The translations under genes were made by a program, and so were the position numbers. The notes under the pieces are model-generated. The model was given only the letters and a program-made list of their open reading frames with translations. It did not search any database and was not told the origin of the DNA. A DNA stretch of 64,000 nucleotides, from NCBI GenBank assembly GCA_025362795.1, contig JANYFE010000012.1, positions 1 to 64,000 of the forward strand, written 5' to 3'. The DNA comes from Rhodobacterales bacterium. Lineage in GTDB: Bacteria; Pseudomonadota; Alphaproteobacteria; Rhodobacterales; Rhodobacteraceae. The stretch's first letter is position 1. Each line of letters begins with the position of its first letter. Shown one piece after another: positions 16,540 to 24,497 of the stretch.

Positions 16540-16875
16540 ATGTCTCTTGCCACAAGGCTGAACCAGCTAAGGCTGCGAAGAACGCAGTCATTACAGCAGG
16601 TTGCTGATTCGATCGGAGTTTCAAAGACGCACATTTGGGAACTGGAGAAAGGGCGCAGCGACAATCCATCGCTTGAAATGCTGACGAAGTTGGCGAACCA
16701 CTTCGGCGTCACAATCCGCAGCATTATTGGGGAAGACCCCGACTCGTCTGCCGATGACAAGCTGGCCATGATGTTCCGACAGGCCGGTGATCTAGGCGAA
16801 AATGACCGCGCTGTCTTGGAGGTTATGATCCGTGAAATGTTAAACAGGAACCGCACCCGTGGCACTGACAATTGA
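16540..16875 (+). CDS. XRE-family transcriptional repressor
   Basis: This 111-residue protein has an N-terminal helix-turn-helix (LQQVADSIGVSKTHIWELEK, then NPSLEMLTKLANHFGVTI) and a short helical tail. I start it at ATG 16540, because the ATG at 16519 lies in the hairpin and GGGAGGGAG precedes 16540. Its end overlaps the ImmA-like gene by 17 bases. Such pairs work as a repressor that its partner protease cleaves on a DNA-damage or other signal, which releases the element. Confidence 0.88.
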   Translation: MSLATRLNQLRLRRTQSLQQVADSIGVSKTHIWELEKGRSDNPSLEMLTKLANHFGVTIRSIIGEDPDSSADDKLAMMFRQAGDLGENDRAVLEVMIREMLNRNRTRGTDN

Positions 16876-17725
16876 TCGTATGGAAATCGACGACGCCGGA
16901 GCCAATCCCAAGAAATTGGCCGAAGCGATTGTAAAGCAGCTACCGCAAGGCGTTCGCGCCATTCCGGTCCGCGAAATCGCGTCAGCAATCGACATCTATG
17001 AAATTCGGGAAGCGGTTCTGGACGGGCTAGAGGGCGGCCTGATCGTTCCTGAAGACAAATCCCATGGGGCCATCCTTGTTCATTCGGACCGGCATGAAAC
17101 CCGCAAGCGATACACCATTGCGCACGAAATTGGCCACTATGTGAACCCAACGCACCTCTCCAGCAGCCCGAACGGCTTCATGTGTTCGCGGAAGGACATG
17201 AATGTGGATTCCGCGAAAACGGGCGATCAACACGCCAAGATGGAATTGGAGGCTAATCAGTTCGCCGCCGACCTTCTGATGCCCGGTGCGATGGTCAATG
17301 CGTTTCTTAGCAGAAAACTTGGCGCGGACCTTGAACACATCTTTGCGCTTGCCGACTGGTTCGAGGTGAGCAAGGAAGCGGCGGCGCGGCGTTATGTCGT
17401 CCATTTGGATGTGCCTGCGGCAATCGTGTTTTCCTTTAAGGGCATCGTCCGCTATATAAAGACGAGCGGCAGCTTTCCGCGTCTGTCAGTCTGGAACGAC
17501 GTCGCGATCCCCGGCGACTGCCTCTCCGCCACAAGCCGCGCCGAAGTAGGCAGAGTGACAGACACAGTGGAGACCCCCGGCCACCTGTGGCTGGAAAGGT
17601 CAGCGGGGCTATCGTTGGGTGAACAGACCGTCGCACAACAGAATGGTTACCGCATGACCTTGCTCACCGTTGAGTCGACTGAGAGTGAAGAAGAGGAATG
17701 GGAAGCGCCCCGGTTCCGGAGTTAG
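16859..17725 (+). CDS. ImmA/IrrE-family metallo-endopeptidase
   Basis: This 288-residue protein has the zinc-protease motif TIAHEIGHYVNP (His89, Glu90, His93) and a conserved ELEANQFAADLLMP segment. It starts with GTG 16859 inside the XRE gene; ATG 16880 is an alternative start. In ICEBs1 the homologue cleaves the XRE-type repressor, and in Deinococcus IrrE triggers the damage response. Here it most likely inactivates the coupled XRE protein. The C-terminal 100 residues, beyond the protease, are of unknown role. Confidence 0.9.
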   Translation: MALTIDRMEIDDAGANPKKLAEAIVKQLPQGVRAIPVREIASAIDIYEIREAVLDGLEGGLIVPEDKSHGAILVHSDRHETRKRYTIAHEIGHYVNPTHLSSSPNGFMCSRKDMNVDSAKTGDQHAKMELEANQFAADLLMPGAMVNAFLSRKLGADLEHIFALADWFEVSKEAAARRYVVHLDVPAAIVFSFKGIVRYIKTSGSFPRLSVWNDVAIPGDCLSATSRAEVGRVTDTVETPGHLWLERSAGLSLGEQTVAQQNGYRMTLLTVESTESEEEEWEAPRFRS

Positions 17726-17813
17726 CACGCTCAGTTTCAAGGAACTTTTTTGTGCTCGCTTGCCGCGCGCAAATCGGATAGCGAAGAGATAATCCGCCAT
17801 CCAGGAACTGCGT

Positions 17814-18959
17814 ATGAGGCGTTTTTTGCTGCAAGCTGTGCAGGAAGAAGATCACCTTGCGCCAGCGCGCGAGGTCTTTGGCCTTGCAGATTTGGACCGC
17901 GCGATAATCAGTACGGCATTTATGACAGCGTCCGGGCTATTGCTGTTGAAAGAAGTTCTTGAGCCTATTGCAAATAGAACCAAGCTCTTTGTCGGCATCC
18001 GAAACGGCGTCACCACTGTCCAGTCCATCCAAAAGGCGCTTGAAATAGGGTGCGAGACATATCTGGTGGATACCGGAACGCGGACACGCATTTTCCATCC
18101 AAAGTTATACTATGCGCACAGCACGGCGCGCGCCAAACTGCTGCTCGGGAGTGCCAATTTGACTATGGGCGGACTGCGAACCAATATTGAGGCGAGCGTA
18201 TTGCAGACCTTCGACCCCGCAATTGCTGACGACGCCGGGTTTCTGGTGGACTTGGAAACCAAGCTTAACGCTATGATCACGGACTTCCCAGAACATGTGA
18301 TCCGTGCGACGGACCACGATCAACTCGCTGTGTTGCTGCGCTCAGGTCGCCTGCTAGACGAAAGAAAGGTGCGCGCACCTGAACCGGCAGGAAGTTCCGC
18401 AGATCGCGATTTGGACACCGTGCCACGCATGAAGCTGCTCACGGCACCAATTTCAGTTCCAAGGGCAGCACTGCCCCCGGTGCCGACAGCCGCGCCAACC
18501 GCGCCGGTCGCGCTGGCACGGCAGGAGCTAGTCTGGGAGAGCGACGGGCTTACCGAACGCCATCTCAATATTCCGACGGGTTCGAATACCAATGCGACTG
18601 GGTCAATGCTCTTCGGACTTGGCGCTTGGAGTGGTATTGATCATCAGTTTTATTTCCGGGATGAGGTGTTCAAGGCCCTCAATTGGACAAACGATACTGC
18701 ACTCGAAAAGTCACACCTCGAGCGAGCGTGGGCAACATTTCGGCTGATAATTAAGGATTTGGACTACGGCGAAAAACCGCTCAAACTGACCCACAATTCC
18801 TTGACCAGCGCAAGAATCATCAAGGCACGAAACAGCAAGACCCAGTTGCATTGGGGCTTGGTAAAGCCTCTGGTTGCGCGCAAAGACCTTCTTGGGAGTG
18901 TCCTCAAGCTGTTCCGCGACACTGACGATCCGACCCGATTCACGCTTGAAATCGACTGA
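17814..18959 (+). CDS. PLD-family restriction endonuclease candidate (BfiI/NgoFVII-like)
   Basis: This 381-residue protein has one phospholipase D catalytic motif: His95 and Lys97 in FHPKLYY, Asn115 in LLLGSANLTMGG and Glu126 in NIEASVL. A single motif means two subunits make one active site, as in the metal-independent restriction enzyme BfiI. A Pro/Ala-rich linker (about 205-235) leads to a C-terminal domain of about 140 residues, possibly the DNA-reading part. The adjacent convergent methyltransferase makes a restriction-modification pair likely. Alternative: a PLD effector of another defence type. No close relative was checked. Confidence 0.75.
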   Translation: MRRFLLQAVQEEDHLAPAREVFGLADLDRAIISTAFMTASGLLLLKEVLEPIANRTKLFVGIRNGVTTVQSIQKALEIGCETYLVDTGTRTRIFHPKLYYAHSTARAKLLLGSANLTMGGLRTNIEASVLQTFDPAIADDAGFLVDLETKLNAMITDFPEHVIRATDHDQLAVLLRSGRLLDERKVRAPEPAGSSADRDLDTVPRMKLLTAPISVPRAALPPVPTAAPTAPVALARQELVWESDGLTERHLNIPTGSNTNATGSMLFGLGAWSGIDHQFYFRDEVFKALNWTNDTALEKSHLERAWATFRLIIKDLDYGEKPLKLTHNSLTSARIIKARNSKTQLHWGLVKPLVARKDLLGSVLKLFRDTDDPTRFTLEID

Positions 18960-18960
18960 A

Positions 18961-20589
18961 TCACTCAGCCGAAAGACGTTGACGCCGGTCTCGCAAGAGC
19001 ACCCATCCGGCCAGCAAATCGAGCTGATCACCCTTGGATATTCCCAAGCTGCCCAACACCGACTCCGACTGCTTTTCAAGCGTTTCAATAACCGAGTTCT
19101 GGCGCACCATGTGATCGAGCGACTCCAATTTCGGCTCGGTCTTCTCGGAGGAAGGGAGTAGTAACTTTTCGATCTCTGAGGGCACCAGCTCCAGCACTCC
19201 TCCGCCGTAATGCCTGCCTTCCAGTTCCGCGCTTAGGGCCGTTAGGCTATTCACGAAACTGTAAACAAGTTGTTCGGCAGTCCCGCGCAGCGGTCTGATT
19301 CGGTATGCGGTATCCGTGGTGTAAGCGTTCGCTCGGTTTAGGATTAGGCGCGGAGTATCATGGCTGCGCTTAAGCATTCCGACCTCAGTAGAATAAACCG
19401 ATGGCACCGTGTACCACGGCTTTCGAATGCCACACTTATACCGCGTATGCAGATTTTCCCGCTCACCAGCTTCGATGTATGAGCGCACCTTTCGGGAATC
19501 CTCGACTCCTTCACCCCTTAACCATAGGAAGTTTGTTGGCTTTCCCGTTGCGGCGTTTCTAGCATGTTGCTCTTCGTCGTAAATGATCCCAGGACAATGA
19601 TCGCTCCGCCCGAACATTGGATGCGCCCACTCTGACAGGCCGTGAAGAGCAACCACGTCATCCGTCACCAAAAAGAATTTGTTCGCGCCAGTAACAATAC
19701 CGACGTCCACCGACGCCACGTCTTCAAATCTGTAAATGTCGTTTCGCGCTTCTAGCTCATCCAGAATGGAGAGCGCCTTAGTTGAGATTAGGGCACGGGT
19801 CCATTTACCCACGACGGTTTTGCCGTTGATGGCGCGAGGGGTGTTGAATATCGTCTCCGGGTCTTGGCGCAGGAACTTCCTGCCGCTCACGCGGAGGATT
19901 CCCAAGCCTTCGCCGTGAGTTTCGGGTGTCATCTTCTTCTCGGCCAAAAGCAGCACCGCGCCTTGTAGGGTGCCTTCAAACCAGATTTCTTGTGGATCGA
20001 CTATTACGATCCGCCGACATTCCTTTCCAAGATAGGTGCGCAGCGACTGTGCGTGCATCACGTGGACAATTTCGGAAGGAACGACCATCGCCAGCCTGCC
20101 GCCGGGCCGAAGTAGCTCCAGAGACGCCAGAATAAACGGAACCCAAGCATTGGTATGTTTGGTGAATTTGCACGAGAGCGCAGAAAAGATTGCTTCTGAA
20201 TTTGCCTGAAACTCGGGCGGCAGGTATTGGTAACGAACAAAGGGAGGATTCCCGAGGACTGCATCAAAGCCCGATGGTGCCTCCCGAACCCGGCCAAGTG
20301 CCCAGCCTAGGAAATCCGTTTGTGTCACGTTGCACTTTACAAGGTGGAGTTGTTCTGCCCTTCGTGCGGCCTTTGACGCCTCTTCCAAATCAAGTTCAAA
20401 AGCCGTGATGTCCGCATTGGGAGCATGGTCTGCTAACGGCGAAAAGAAGGCTCCGTCACCGCAACTAGGTTCGAGAATTTTTTCTTCGCCTGTCGGACAG
20501 GCCCAGCGCACCAAGAAGTCTGCAAGGTCGAGGGGCGTGTAGTATCCGCCTCTAAGTTTCTGCGCCGTTTCTTGTCCAATGAAGTTCAT
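18961..20589 (-). CDS. N6-adenine DNA methyltransferase (TaqI/Eco57I class)
   Basis: This 542-residue methyltransferase has GGYYTP (14-19), the S-adenosylmethionine motif LEPSCGDGAFF (39-49) and the catalytic NPPF (114-117) in VLGNPPFVRYQ. This is the gamma arrangement, with a long C-terminal target-recognition region. It converges on the PLD nuclease with one base between the two stops. It should protect the element's host DNA from that nuclease. No separate specificity subunit is present, so recognition is built in. Base composition is visibly more AT-rich than the core genes. Confidence 0.9.
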   Translation of the reverse strand: MNFIGQETAQKLRGGYYTPLDLADFLVRWACPTGEEKILEPSCGDGAFFSPLADHAPNADITAFELDLEEASKAARRAEQLHLVKCNVTQTDFLGWALGRVREAPSGFDAVLGNPPFVRYQYLPPEFQANSEAIFSALSCKFTKHTNAWVPFILASLELLRPGGRLAMVVPSEIVHVMHAQSLRTYLGKECRRIVIVDPQEIWFEGTLQGAVLLLAEKKMTPETHGEGLGILRVSGRKFLRQDPETIFNTPRAINGKTVVGKWTRALISTKALSILDELEARNDIYRFEDVASVDVGIVTGANKFFLVTDDVVALHGLSEWAHPMFGRSDHCPGIIYDEEQHARNAATGKPTNFLWLRGEGVEDSRKVRSYIEAGERENLHTRYKCGIRKPWYTVPSVYSTEVGMLKRSHDTPRLILNRANAYTTDTAYRIRPLRGTAEQLVYSFVNSLTALSAELEGRHYGGGVLELVPSEIEKLLLPSSEKTEPKLESLDHMVRQNSVIETLEKQSESVLGSLGISKGDQLDLLAGWVLLRDRRQRLSAE

Positions 20590-20877
20590 GTTCGCTGCCC
20601 CAGCCCCGTCCTGCTTTGGCCACCGCGTGACCCTGTTGACTAGGTTCCTTGTCGCACTGTCACTCTGAACCCGTGGTTAATCTGGGCAAACAGGTCTATC
20701 TGCCAACCGTGCAGCATGTAACGCCTAGCCGGAATCGTGGGCAAGGATATTTTGTGAGTGGCGAAGTGCTTCACACATCATGTCGTGGTGTGGTAGGCAG
20801 TGGACTCAACCGCGCCCACACCTACTACTTCTAACGGTAAACCGTTCGCATCCCCGCAGCCTAGATTTTGTTGATTT
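20590..20877. other. Spacer between methyltransferase and tRNA-Thr
   Basis: No gene is supported. It must hold the methyltransferase promoter on the minus strand. I see no C-box here, which argues against direct control by the element's controller-type XRE protein. Confidence 0.5.
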
Positions 20878-20924
20878 CTGGTGCCGCCGAAGAGACTCGA
20901 ACTCCCGACCCCATCATTACGAAT
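20878..20924. repeat. attR: 3' half of tRNA-Thr matching attL
   Basis: Same 47 bases as 9683-9729 with one difference. In tRNA numbering the repeat runs from nucleotide 31, the edge of the anticodon loop, through the encoded CCA plus one base. This places strand exchange at the anticodon loop, a common choice for tyrosine integrases. Confidence 0.92.
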
Positions 20925-20954
20925 GACGTGCTCTACCAGCTGAGCTACGGCGGC
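20879..20954 (-). tRNA. tRNA-Thr(CGT)
   Basis: The 76 bases fold as acceptor GCCGCCG/CGGCGGC, D-stem GCTC/GAGC, anticodon stem CGTCA/TGATG with loop TTCGTAA, T-stem GGGAG/CTCTT, then A and encoded CCA. The anticodon CGT reads ACG (threonine). The 3' half is now supplied by the element end, so the gene stays intact after integration. Confidence 0.93.
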
Positions 20955-21049
20955 ACTTTTCTGGTGTGGCCCCTACTATGGCCCTACTATTTCCAAGTCA
21001 AGCCCCGTAAGCGACTGGTTTTACGCGTCATTCCGGGGCGGACCCAACA

Positions 21050-21087
21050 ATTACGAACGACGTGCTCTCCCAACCGAGCTACAGTGG
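21050..21087 (-). pseudogene. Orphan 5' half of a tRNA-Thr-like gene
   Basis: On the minus strand the bases read GCCACTGTAGCTCGGTTGGG, then AGAGCACGTCGTTCGTAA: acceptor strand, D-arm and anticodon stem-loop with the same CGT anticodon. Similarity stops right after the anticodon loop; what follows cannot form the rest of a tRNA. It lies 95 bases upstream of the intact tRNA-Thr. Confidence 0.75.
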
Positions 21088-21131
21088 CTTGGTGAAGGGC
21101 TCCTAGCATTCCGCAAACGGGCTGGGTAGTG

Positions 21132-22580
21132 CTAATTTGCGTTGCGCACCACAGCTTCCAGATCGATCGGTTCTTCTGGGGTCGGCGGTTTGGCGATTGG
21201 GTCGGGGCTAGCAACCAGCAGCGGCAAAAGTTCTGCGCCAGTCGTGCTGCTGCCACTGGTCTCGATCGGCTCACGCCAGCTTAGCGTATCGAAACCACCA
21301 CAATTTTCGCAGATCGGTTGCCAGTTAGCATGGATCGCCTGGCACTTATCGCAGCACCATTGTGGGCCGCGCGGGGCCGTCAACGCCTTGGAAAGCCAGG
21401 CGCGAACGGTGGCGTCATCTGACCCTTCGCCACGCTCCACGGCTGCCATGATTGCCAGTGAACGCCGGGTCGGGTGGCTGGTGGGCAAGTCGCCAAGCGC
21501 ACGCCGGGCGGCAGGGAAATCCTCGGCGGCGATGTTCAATTCCGCCACCAACTGTTTGGTTTCCGAATCTTCTGGGTGGATCGCGGTCAGGATCTTGAAC
21601 CGTTTCACACGCTGGGCCGGCGATTCCTCTGGCTCTATTTCGGCGAAGGCAGCGGCGAGGTCTGGATGCGGCTTGGCGTCCCAAGCTTTTCTCAAAACAC
21701 GGCTGGCGTTTTTCTTGTCACCTTTGGCGATATAGCTGCGGGCGGCCATTGATGCGGCGGGGATCAGGTCTGGCGACATTTTGTTGGCTGCAATCGCCGC
21801 TTCTCGCGCTTCGATGCTGGCGTTTTCATCAACCACGATGCTCGCCTCTTGCAAGGCTAGAACAGCATCGCGACGACGGTAGACCTCGCGCGGCAGGGCG
21901 CCGGATTTCAACTGCGCGCCGAGGGTAGAGCGTGCCCCTTTCCAATCAGCGCTTTCGGATTGTAGCTTCAACAGGATGTCCTGAGACTCCGCGTGACGTG
22001 GTTTCATCTCAAAGGCCTTCTCGGCCAATTTCAGCGCGGTCTCCGTGTCGCCCTCGGCCAACTTTTGCTTTAGCAAGCCGCGGATCCCGACAAAGCGGGT
22101 GCGCGGATCGGCCAGGAGGGCTTTGTAGGCTTCGCCCGCGCGGTTCACATCACCAGCGGCTTCCGCAGCCTGCGCCACCAAAAGGTTGGTCAGTTCGGGC
22201 CGATCCAGATAACCAGCAGCGCGCTGCGCCTTGATCAGCGCCAGTCGCCCCTCACCTGACGCCAAGGCAAGCATCCCGTCGGCCAATGCCTGATAGCCGC
22301 GGCGTTCGCGGTTCTGGTCGAAATAACGCGAGATGGCAGTTTCGTCGCCATTCAGAAACCGCAGGGCAGCAATGCAGAGGCCCAGCGCTTTCAGAACCAG
22401 CCAGAGGAAAAGGACCAACAACAATATCGCAACGACGGTTTGCAGCGGCCCCGGCGAAAACTCCCAGCCCGCCAAGGTCACACGAATGCCGCCACCGCTG
22501 TCCATCAACCGGCCTGCACCAAAAGTAGCGGCGACCACGAGCAGAACGAAAAGCAGTATTTTGAATAGGGACCATATCAT
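21132..22580 (-). CDS. hemY: HemY-like membrane protein of the heme block
   Basis: This 482-residue protein starts MIWSLFKILLFVLLVVA at ATG 22580; the longer frame runs into the upstream gene. Two N-terminal membrane segments (about 1-22 and 42-65) precede a long helical TPR-like region. The C-terminus carries a rubredoxin-like zinc ribbon CCDKCQAIH...CENCGG, as in alphaproteobacterial HemY. It belongs to the HemY N-terminal family (not the protoporphyrinogen oxidase). It follows the mitofilin gene by five bases and is last in the hemD-mic60-hemY run. Confidence 0.88.
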   Translation of the reverse strand: MIWSLFKILLFVLLVVAATFGAGRLMDSGGGIRVTLAGWEFSPGPLQTVVAILLLVLFLWLVLKALGLCIAALRFLNGDETAISRYFDQNRERRGYQALADGMLALASGEGRLALIKAQRAAGYLDRPELTNLLVAQAAEAAGDVNRAGEAYKALLADPRTRFVGIRGLLKQKLAEGDTETALKLAEKAFEMKPRHAESQDILLKLQSESADWKGARSTLGAQLKSGALPREVYRRRDAVLALQEASIVVDENASIEAREAAIAANKMSPDLIPAASMAARSYIAKGDKKNASRVLRKAWDAKPHPDLAAAFAEIEPEESPAQRVKRFKILTAIHPEDSETKQLVAELNIAAEDFPAARRALGDLPTSHPTRRSLAIMAAVERGEGSDDATVRAWLSKALTAPRGPQWCCDKCQAIHANWQPICENCGGFDTLSWREPIETSGSSTTGAELLPLLVASPDPIAKPPTPEEPIDLEAVVRNAN

Positions 22581-22585
22581 CTCTG

Positions 22586-23659
22586 TCACCCGCCAATCGC
22601 GGCAGACAGGCTCTGTACAGCCGAAACAGCCTCCTGCCGCTGGTTGCACAGGGCTTGCCATTCCGCCATCGCGGTCAGACCTGCGGGCGGCAGCGCAGTC
22701 AGTTCCTTGAGAACCGTGACCAGGTCTCCCGCATTCAGCGCGGCCTCGACCCGCGACAGCACGGCATCAGGGTCATTGCCTTCGTGAGGCGTCAGAGAAC
22801 GGGCGCCGGTTTGATTGCGCAGAAAGGCGCTGACACGATCCGTCCAGCTTTCACCCATATTGGTGCGCAGGGACGCTTCCAAGGCAGCACGGGCGGCTGC
22901 GGGGAAGCTGGCTCTCAGGCTTTGCAGGGTCGGCAGCCCGGTTTTTGCCCCATCGGAAAGAACACTTGGCAGGTCAGGTAACACTGCCGTTGCCGCCACA
23001 AACGGTGCGCCGCTGTCCAAAGCAGCGGCGATCTGCTGCACGGCCGCGCGGGCGGCGGCAGCCTTGGCCGTTGCCTCGGCCTCGGTCTTGATCGCTGCGA
23101 TCTTGGCATCCGCCTCGGCCAGTTTGGCGTCAATGGCACTGGCAGCTTGCTGCACTACGTCGCCGCCCAGCCCGCCGGATTTCAATGCGGCCACATCAGA
23201 TTGCAGCTGCGCCAGGGCCGCGGTTGACGCGCCGCTGCCATCCGCAGGCAGTGCCTCGATGGCAGTCAGGCGCTGTTCCAGGACGGTAATGCGTTGGTCA
23301 AAGGCAGACAGATCAGGGGCGGTTGCCGATTCCAACGCCGTGACCCGGTCAGCCAGCGTCTGATCTGTCGGCGTGGCTTTGGGAAACTCAGCTACTTTGG
23401 CGGCCAGAGCATTGGTTTGATCTGCCTGTGCCGCGAGCTTTGTCTCAAGGGCAGAGGTATCGGCGATTGGCCAGCCGTTCGGCACAAATTGCACCAGACC
23501 AAAACCAAGTGCCGCCGCAAGGACGCCACCGATCACGGGGCCGACTGGCGAGGCGCGGCGCACCCTCGTGCTGGCGTGTACAGCAGGCTCCGCGTGTTCC
23601 ACGCTGGGCGCGGGTTGCAGGTCAACCCGTTCGGCACTCGAGTCTTCGGATTCTGCCAT
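22586..23659 (-). CDS. Mitofilin/Mic60-family inner membrane protein
   Basis: This 357-residue protein starts at ATG 23659 with GGAAGGAT upstream. After a short cytoplasmic, acidic N-terminus comes one membrane segment (about 42-60), then a long coiled coil (Ala/Glu/Lys-rich, 75-200) and a C-terminal mitofilin-like domain. In alphaproteobacteria these proteins shape internal membranes and are the ancestors of mitochondrial Mic60. Position between hemD and hemY is the conserved arrangement. Confidence 0.85.
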   Translation of the reverse strand: MAESEDSSAERVDLQPAPSVEHAEPAVHASTRVRRASPVGPVIGGVLAAALGFGLVQFVPNGWPIADTSALETKLAAQADQTNALAAKVAEFPKATPTDQTLADRVTALESATAPDLSAFDQRITVLEQRLTAIEALPADGSGASTAALAQLQSDVAALKSGGLGGDVVQQAASAIDAKLAEADAKIAAIKTEAEATAKAAAARAAVQQIAAALDSGAPFVAATAVLPDLPSVLSDGAKTGLPTLQSLRASFPAAARAALEASLRTNMGESWTDRVSAFLRNQTGARSLTPHEGNDPDAVLSRVEAALNAGDLVTVLKELTALPPAGLTAMAEWQALCNQRQEAVSAVQSLSAAIGG

Positions 23660-23713
23660 AAGTCGATCCTTCCTAACGCTTGCCTCCAACCTAATGCGCG
23701 ACCGGGGGGTGGT

Positions 23714-24451
23714 TCAAGGTTCACACCACTTGGCCAGCACGGAAGTCACTGCATCCACCATAGCCTCGGCGTCGGGGCGGCGCGCTAGGCTGGCGCTGGT
23801 GCTCAGCGGCGCGGCGACCGTGGCGACGGCGTCGCTCAACGCAACTATCGTCAGCGGGGCGACCCGGTTGATCCGGATACATTCCGAAACAAGGATCTGG
23901 GCGGTTCGCGGTGAGAACAGCGGCACGATAACTGGCGCGATCGCGACGAGAATCGCCTCGGCTTCTGGCGACAGGTCTTGGGCATCCTGGGAGTAAACAA
24001 CGGCTTGAAATGTCTCTATACCGCTGAAATTGAGCTTTTTGGCGATATCTCCCCGGCTATGATCGCCATGCAGATGCAAGTGGGGTCCGGAGGTATTGTG
24101 CTGCAGGATCAGCGCCACAAGCCCAGCGGCATCGCTTTGCGCAGACATGGCTTCAAAGCCAGCGGCGCGTGCGGTTTCGGCGGTTCGGTCACCTACACAA
24201 AAAGCAAGACTCGGTAGGCGCGACCCGTCGGCAACAATCCGCCCCGCAGACAGGGCAGCGGTTTCAGAGGTCAGGATAATCGCGGCCCAGGTCCGGTCTG
24301 GCAAAGTCGGCGACAAATACCGCGGCGCTATCAGCGGCGAGCACAGGATGCGAATCCCTTCAATGCGTTGCCGCAGCACCTCGGCAAACCGCAAAGACTG
24401 CGCGGCAGGGCGCGTCAGCAAGATCGTGGGGGAGCGGGATTGCAGGACCAT
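23714..24451 (-). CDS. hemD: Uroporphyrinogen-III synthase
   Basis: This 245-residue enzyme, with start ATG 24451, closes hydroxymethylbilane to uroporphyrinogen III in heme, cobalamin and bacteriochlorophyll synthesis. Recognisable parts are [43 protein letters not shown] and the [11 protein letters not shown] segment. HemD diverges in sequence, but length, these markers and the mic60-hemY neighbours agree. It is divergent from tsaD with 46 bases between starts. Confidence 0.87.
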   Translation of the reverse strand: MVLQSRSPTILLTRPAAQSLRFAEVLRQRIEGIRILCSPLIAPRYLSPTLPDRTWAAIILTSETAALSAGRIVADGSRLPSLAFCVGDRTAETARAAGFEAMSAQSDAAGLVALILQHNTSGPHLHLHGDHSRGDIAKKLNFSGIETFQAVVYSQDAQDLSPEAEAILVAIAPVIVPLFSPRTAQILVSECIRINRVAPLTIVALSDAVATVAAPLSTSASLARRPDAEAMVDAVTSVLAKWCEP

Positions 24452-24497
24452 GACCTTGGTGTTACCTGCCAAGGGAACACTGGGCAACAGGCGGCTG

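Larger units (their letters stand above)
9683..20924. mobile_element. Integrative genetic element in tRNA-Thr(CGT), satellite-like, with a restriction-modification cargo
   Basis: The segment is bounded by 47-bp att repeats and contains a tyrosine integrase, an AlpA-like regulator, a primase-helicase, an XRE-ImmA regulatory pair, a controller-type XRE gene, and a PLD nuclease with an adenine methyltransferase. There are no capsid, tail, terminase or conjugation genes, so it depends on other machinery for transfer. Integrase plus AlpA plus primase-helicase is the core set of P4-type phage satellites. Its AT-richer genes stand out from the core on both sides. The integrase sits at the att end distal to the intact tRNA. 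Confidence 0.85.

Noticed and set aside
17814-20589. DISARM-type defence system (PLD protein plus methyltransferase)
   Set aside because: DISARM needs the helicase DrmA and DrmB, which are absent here. The pair fits a restriction-modification system better.
24096-24497. Long N-terminal extension of tsaD
   Set aside because: It is antisense to hemD. Conserved TsaD sequence begins at 24498.
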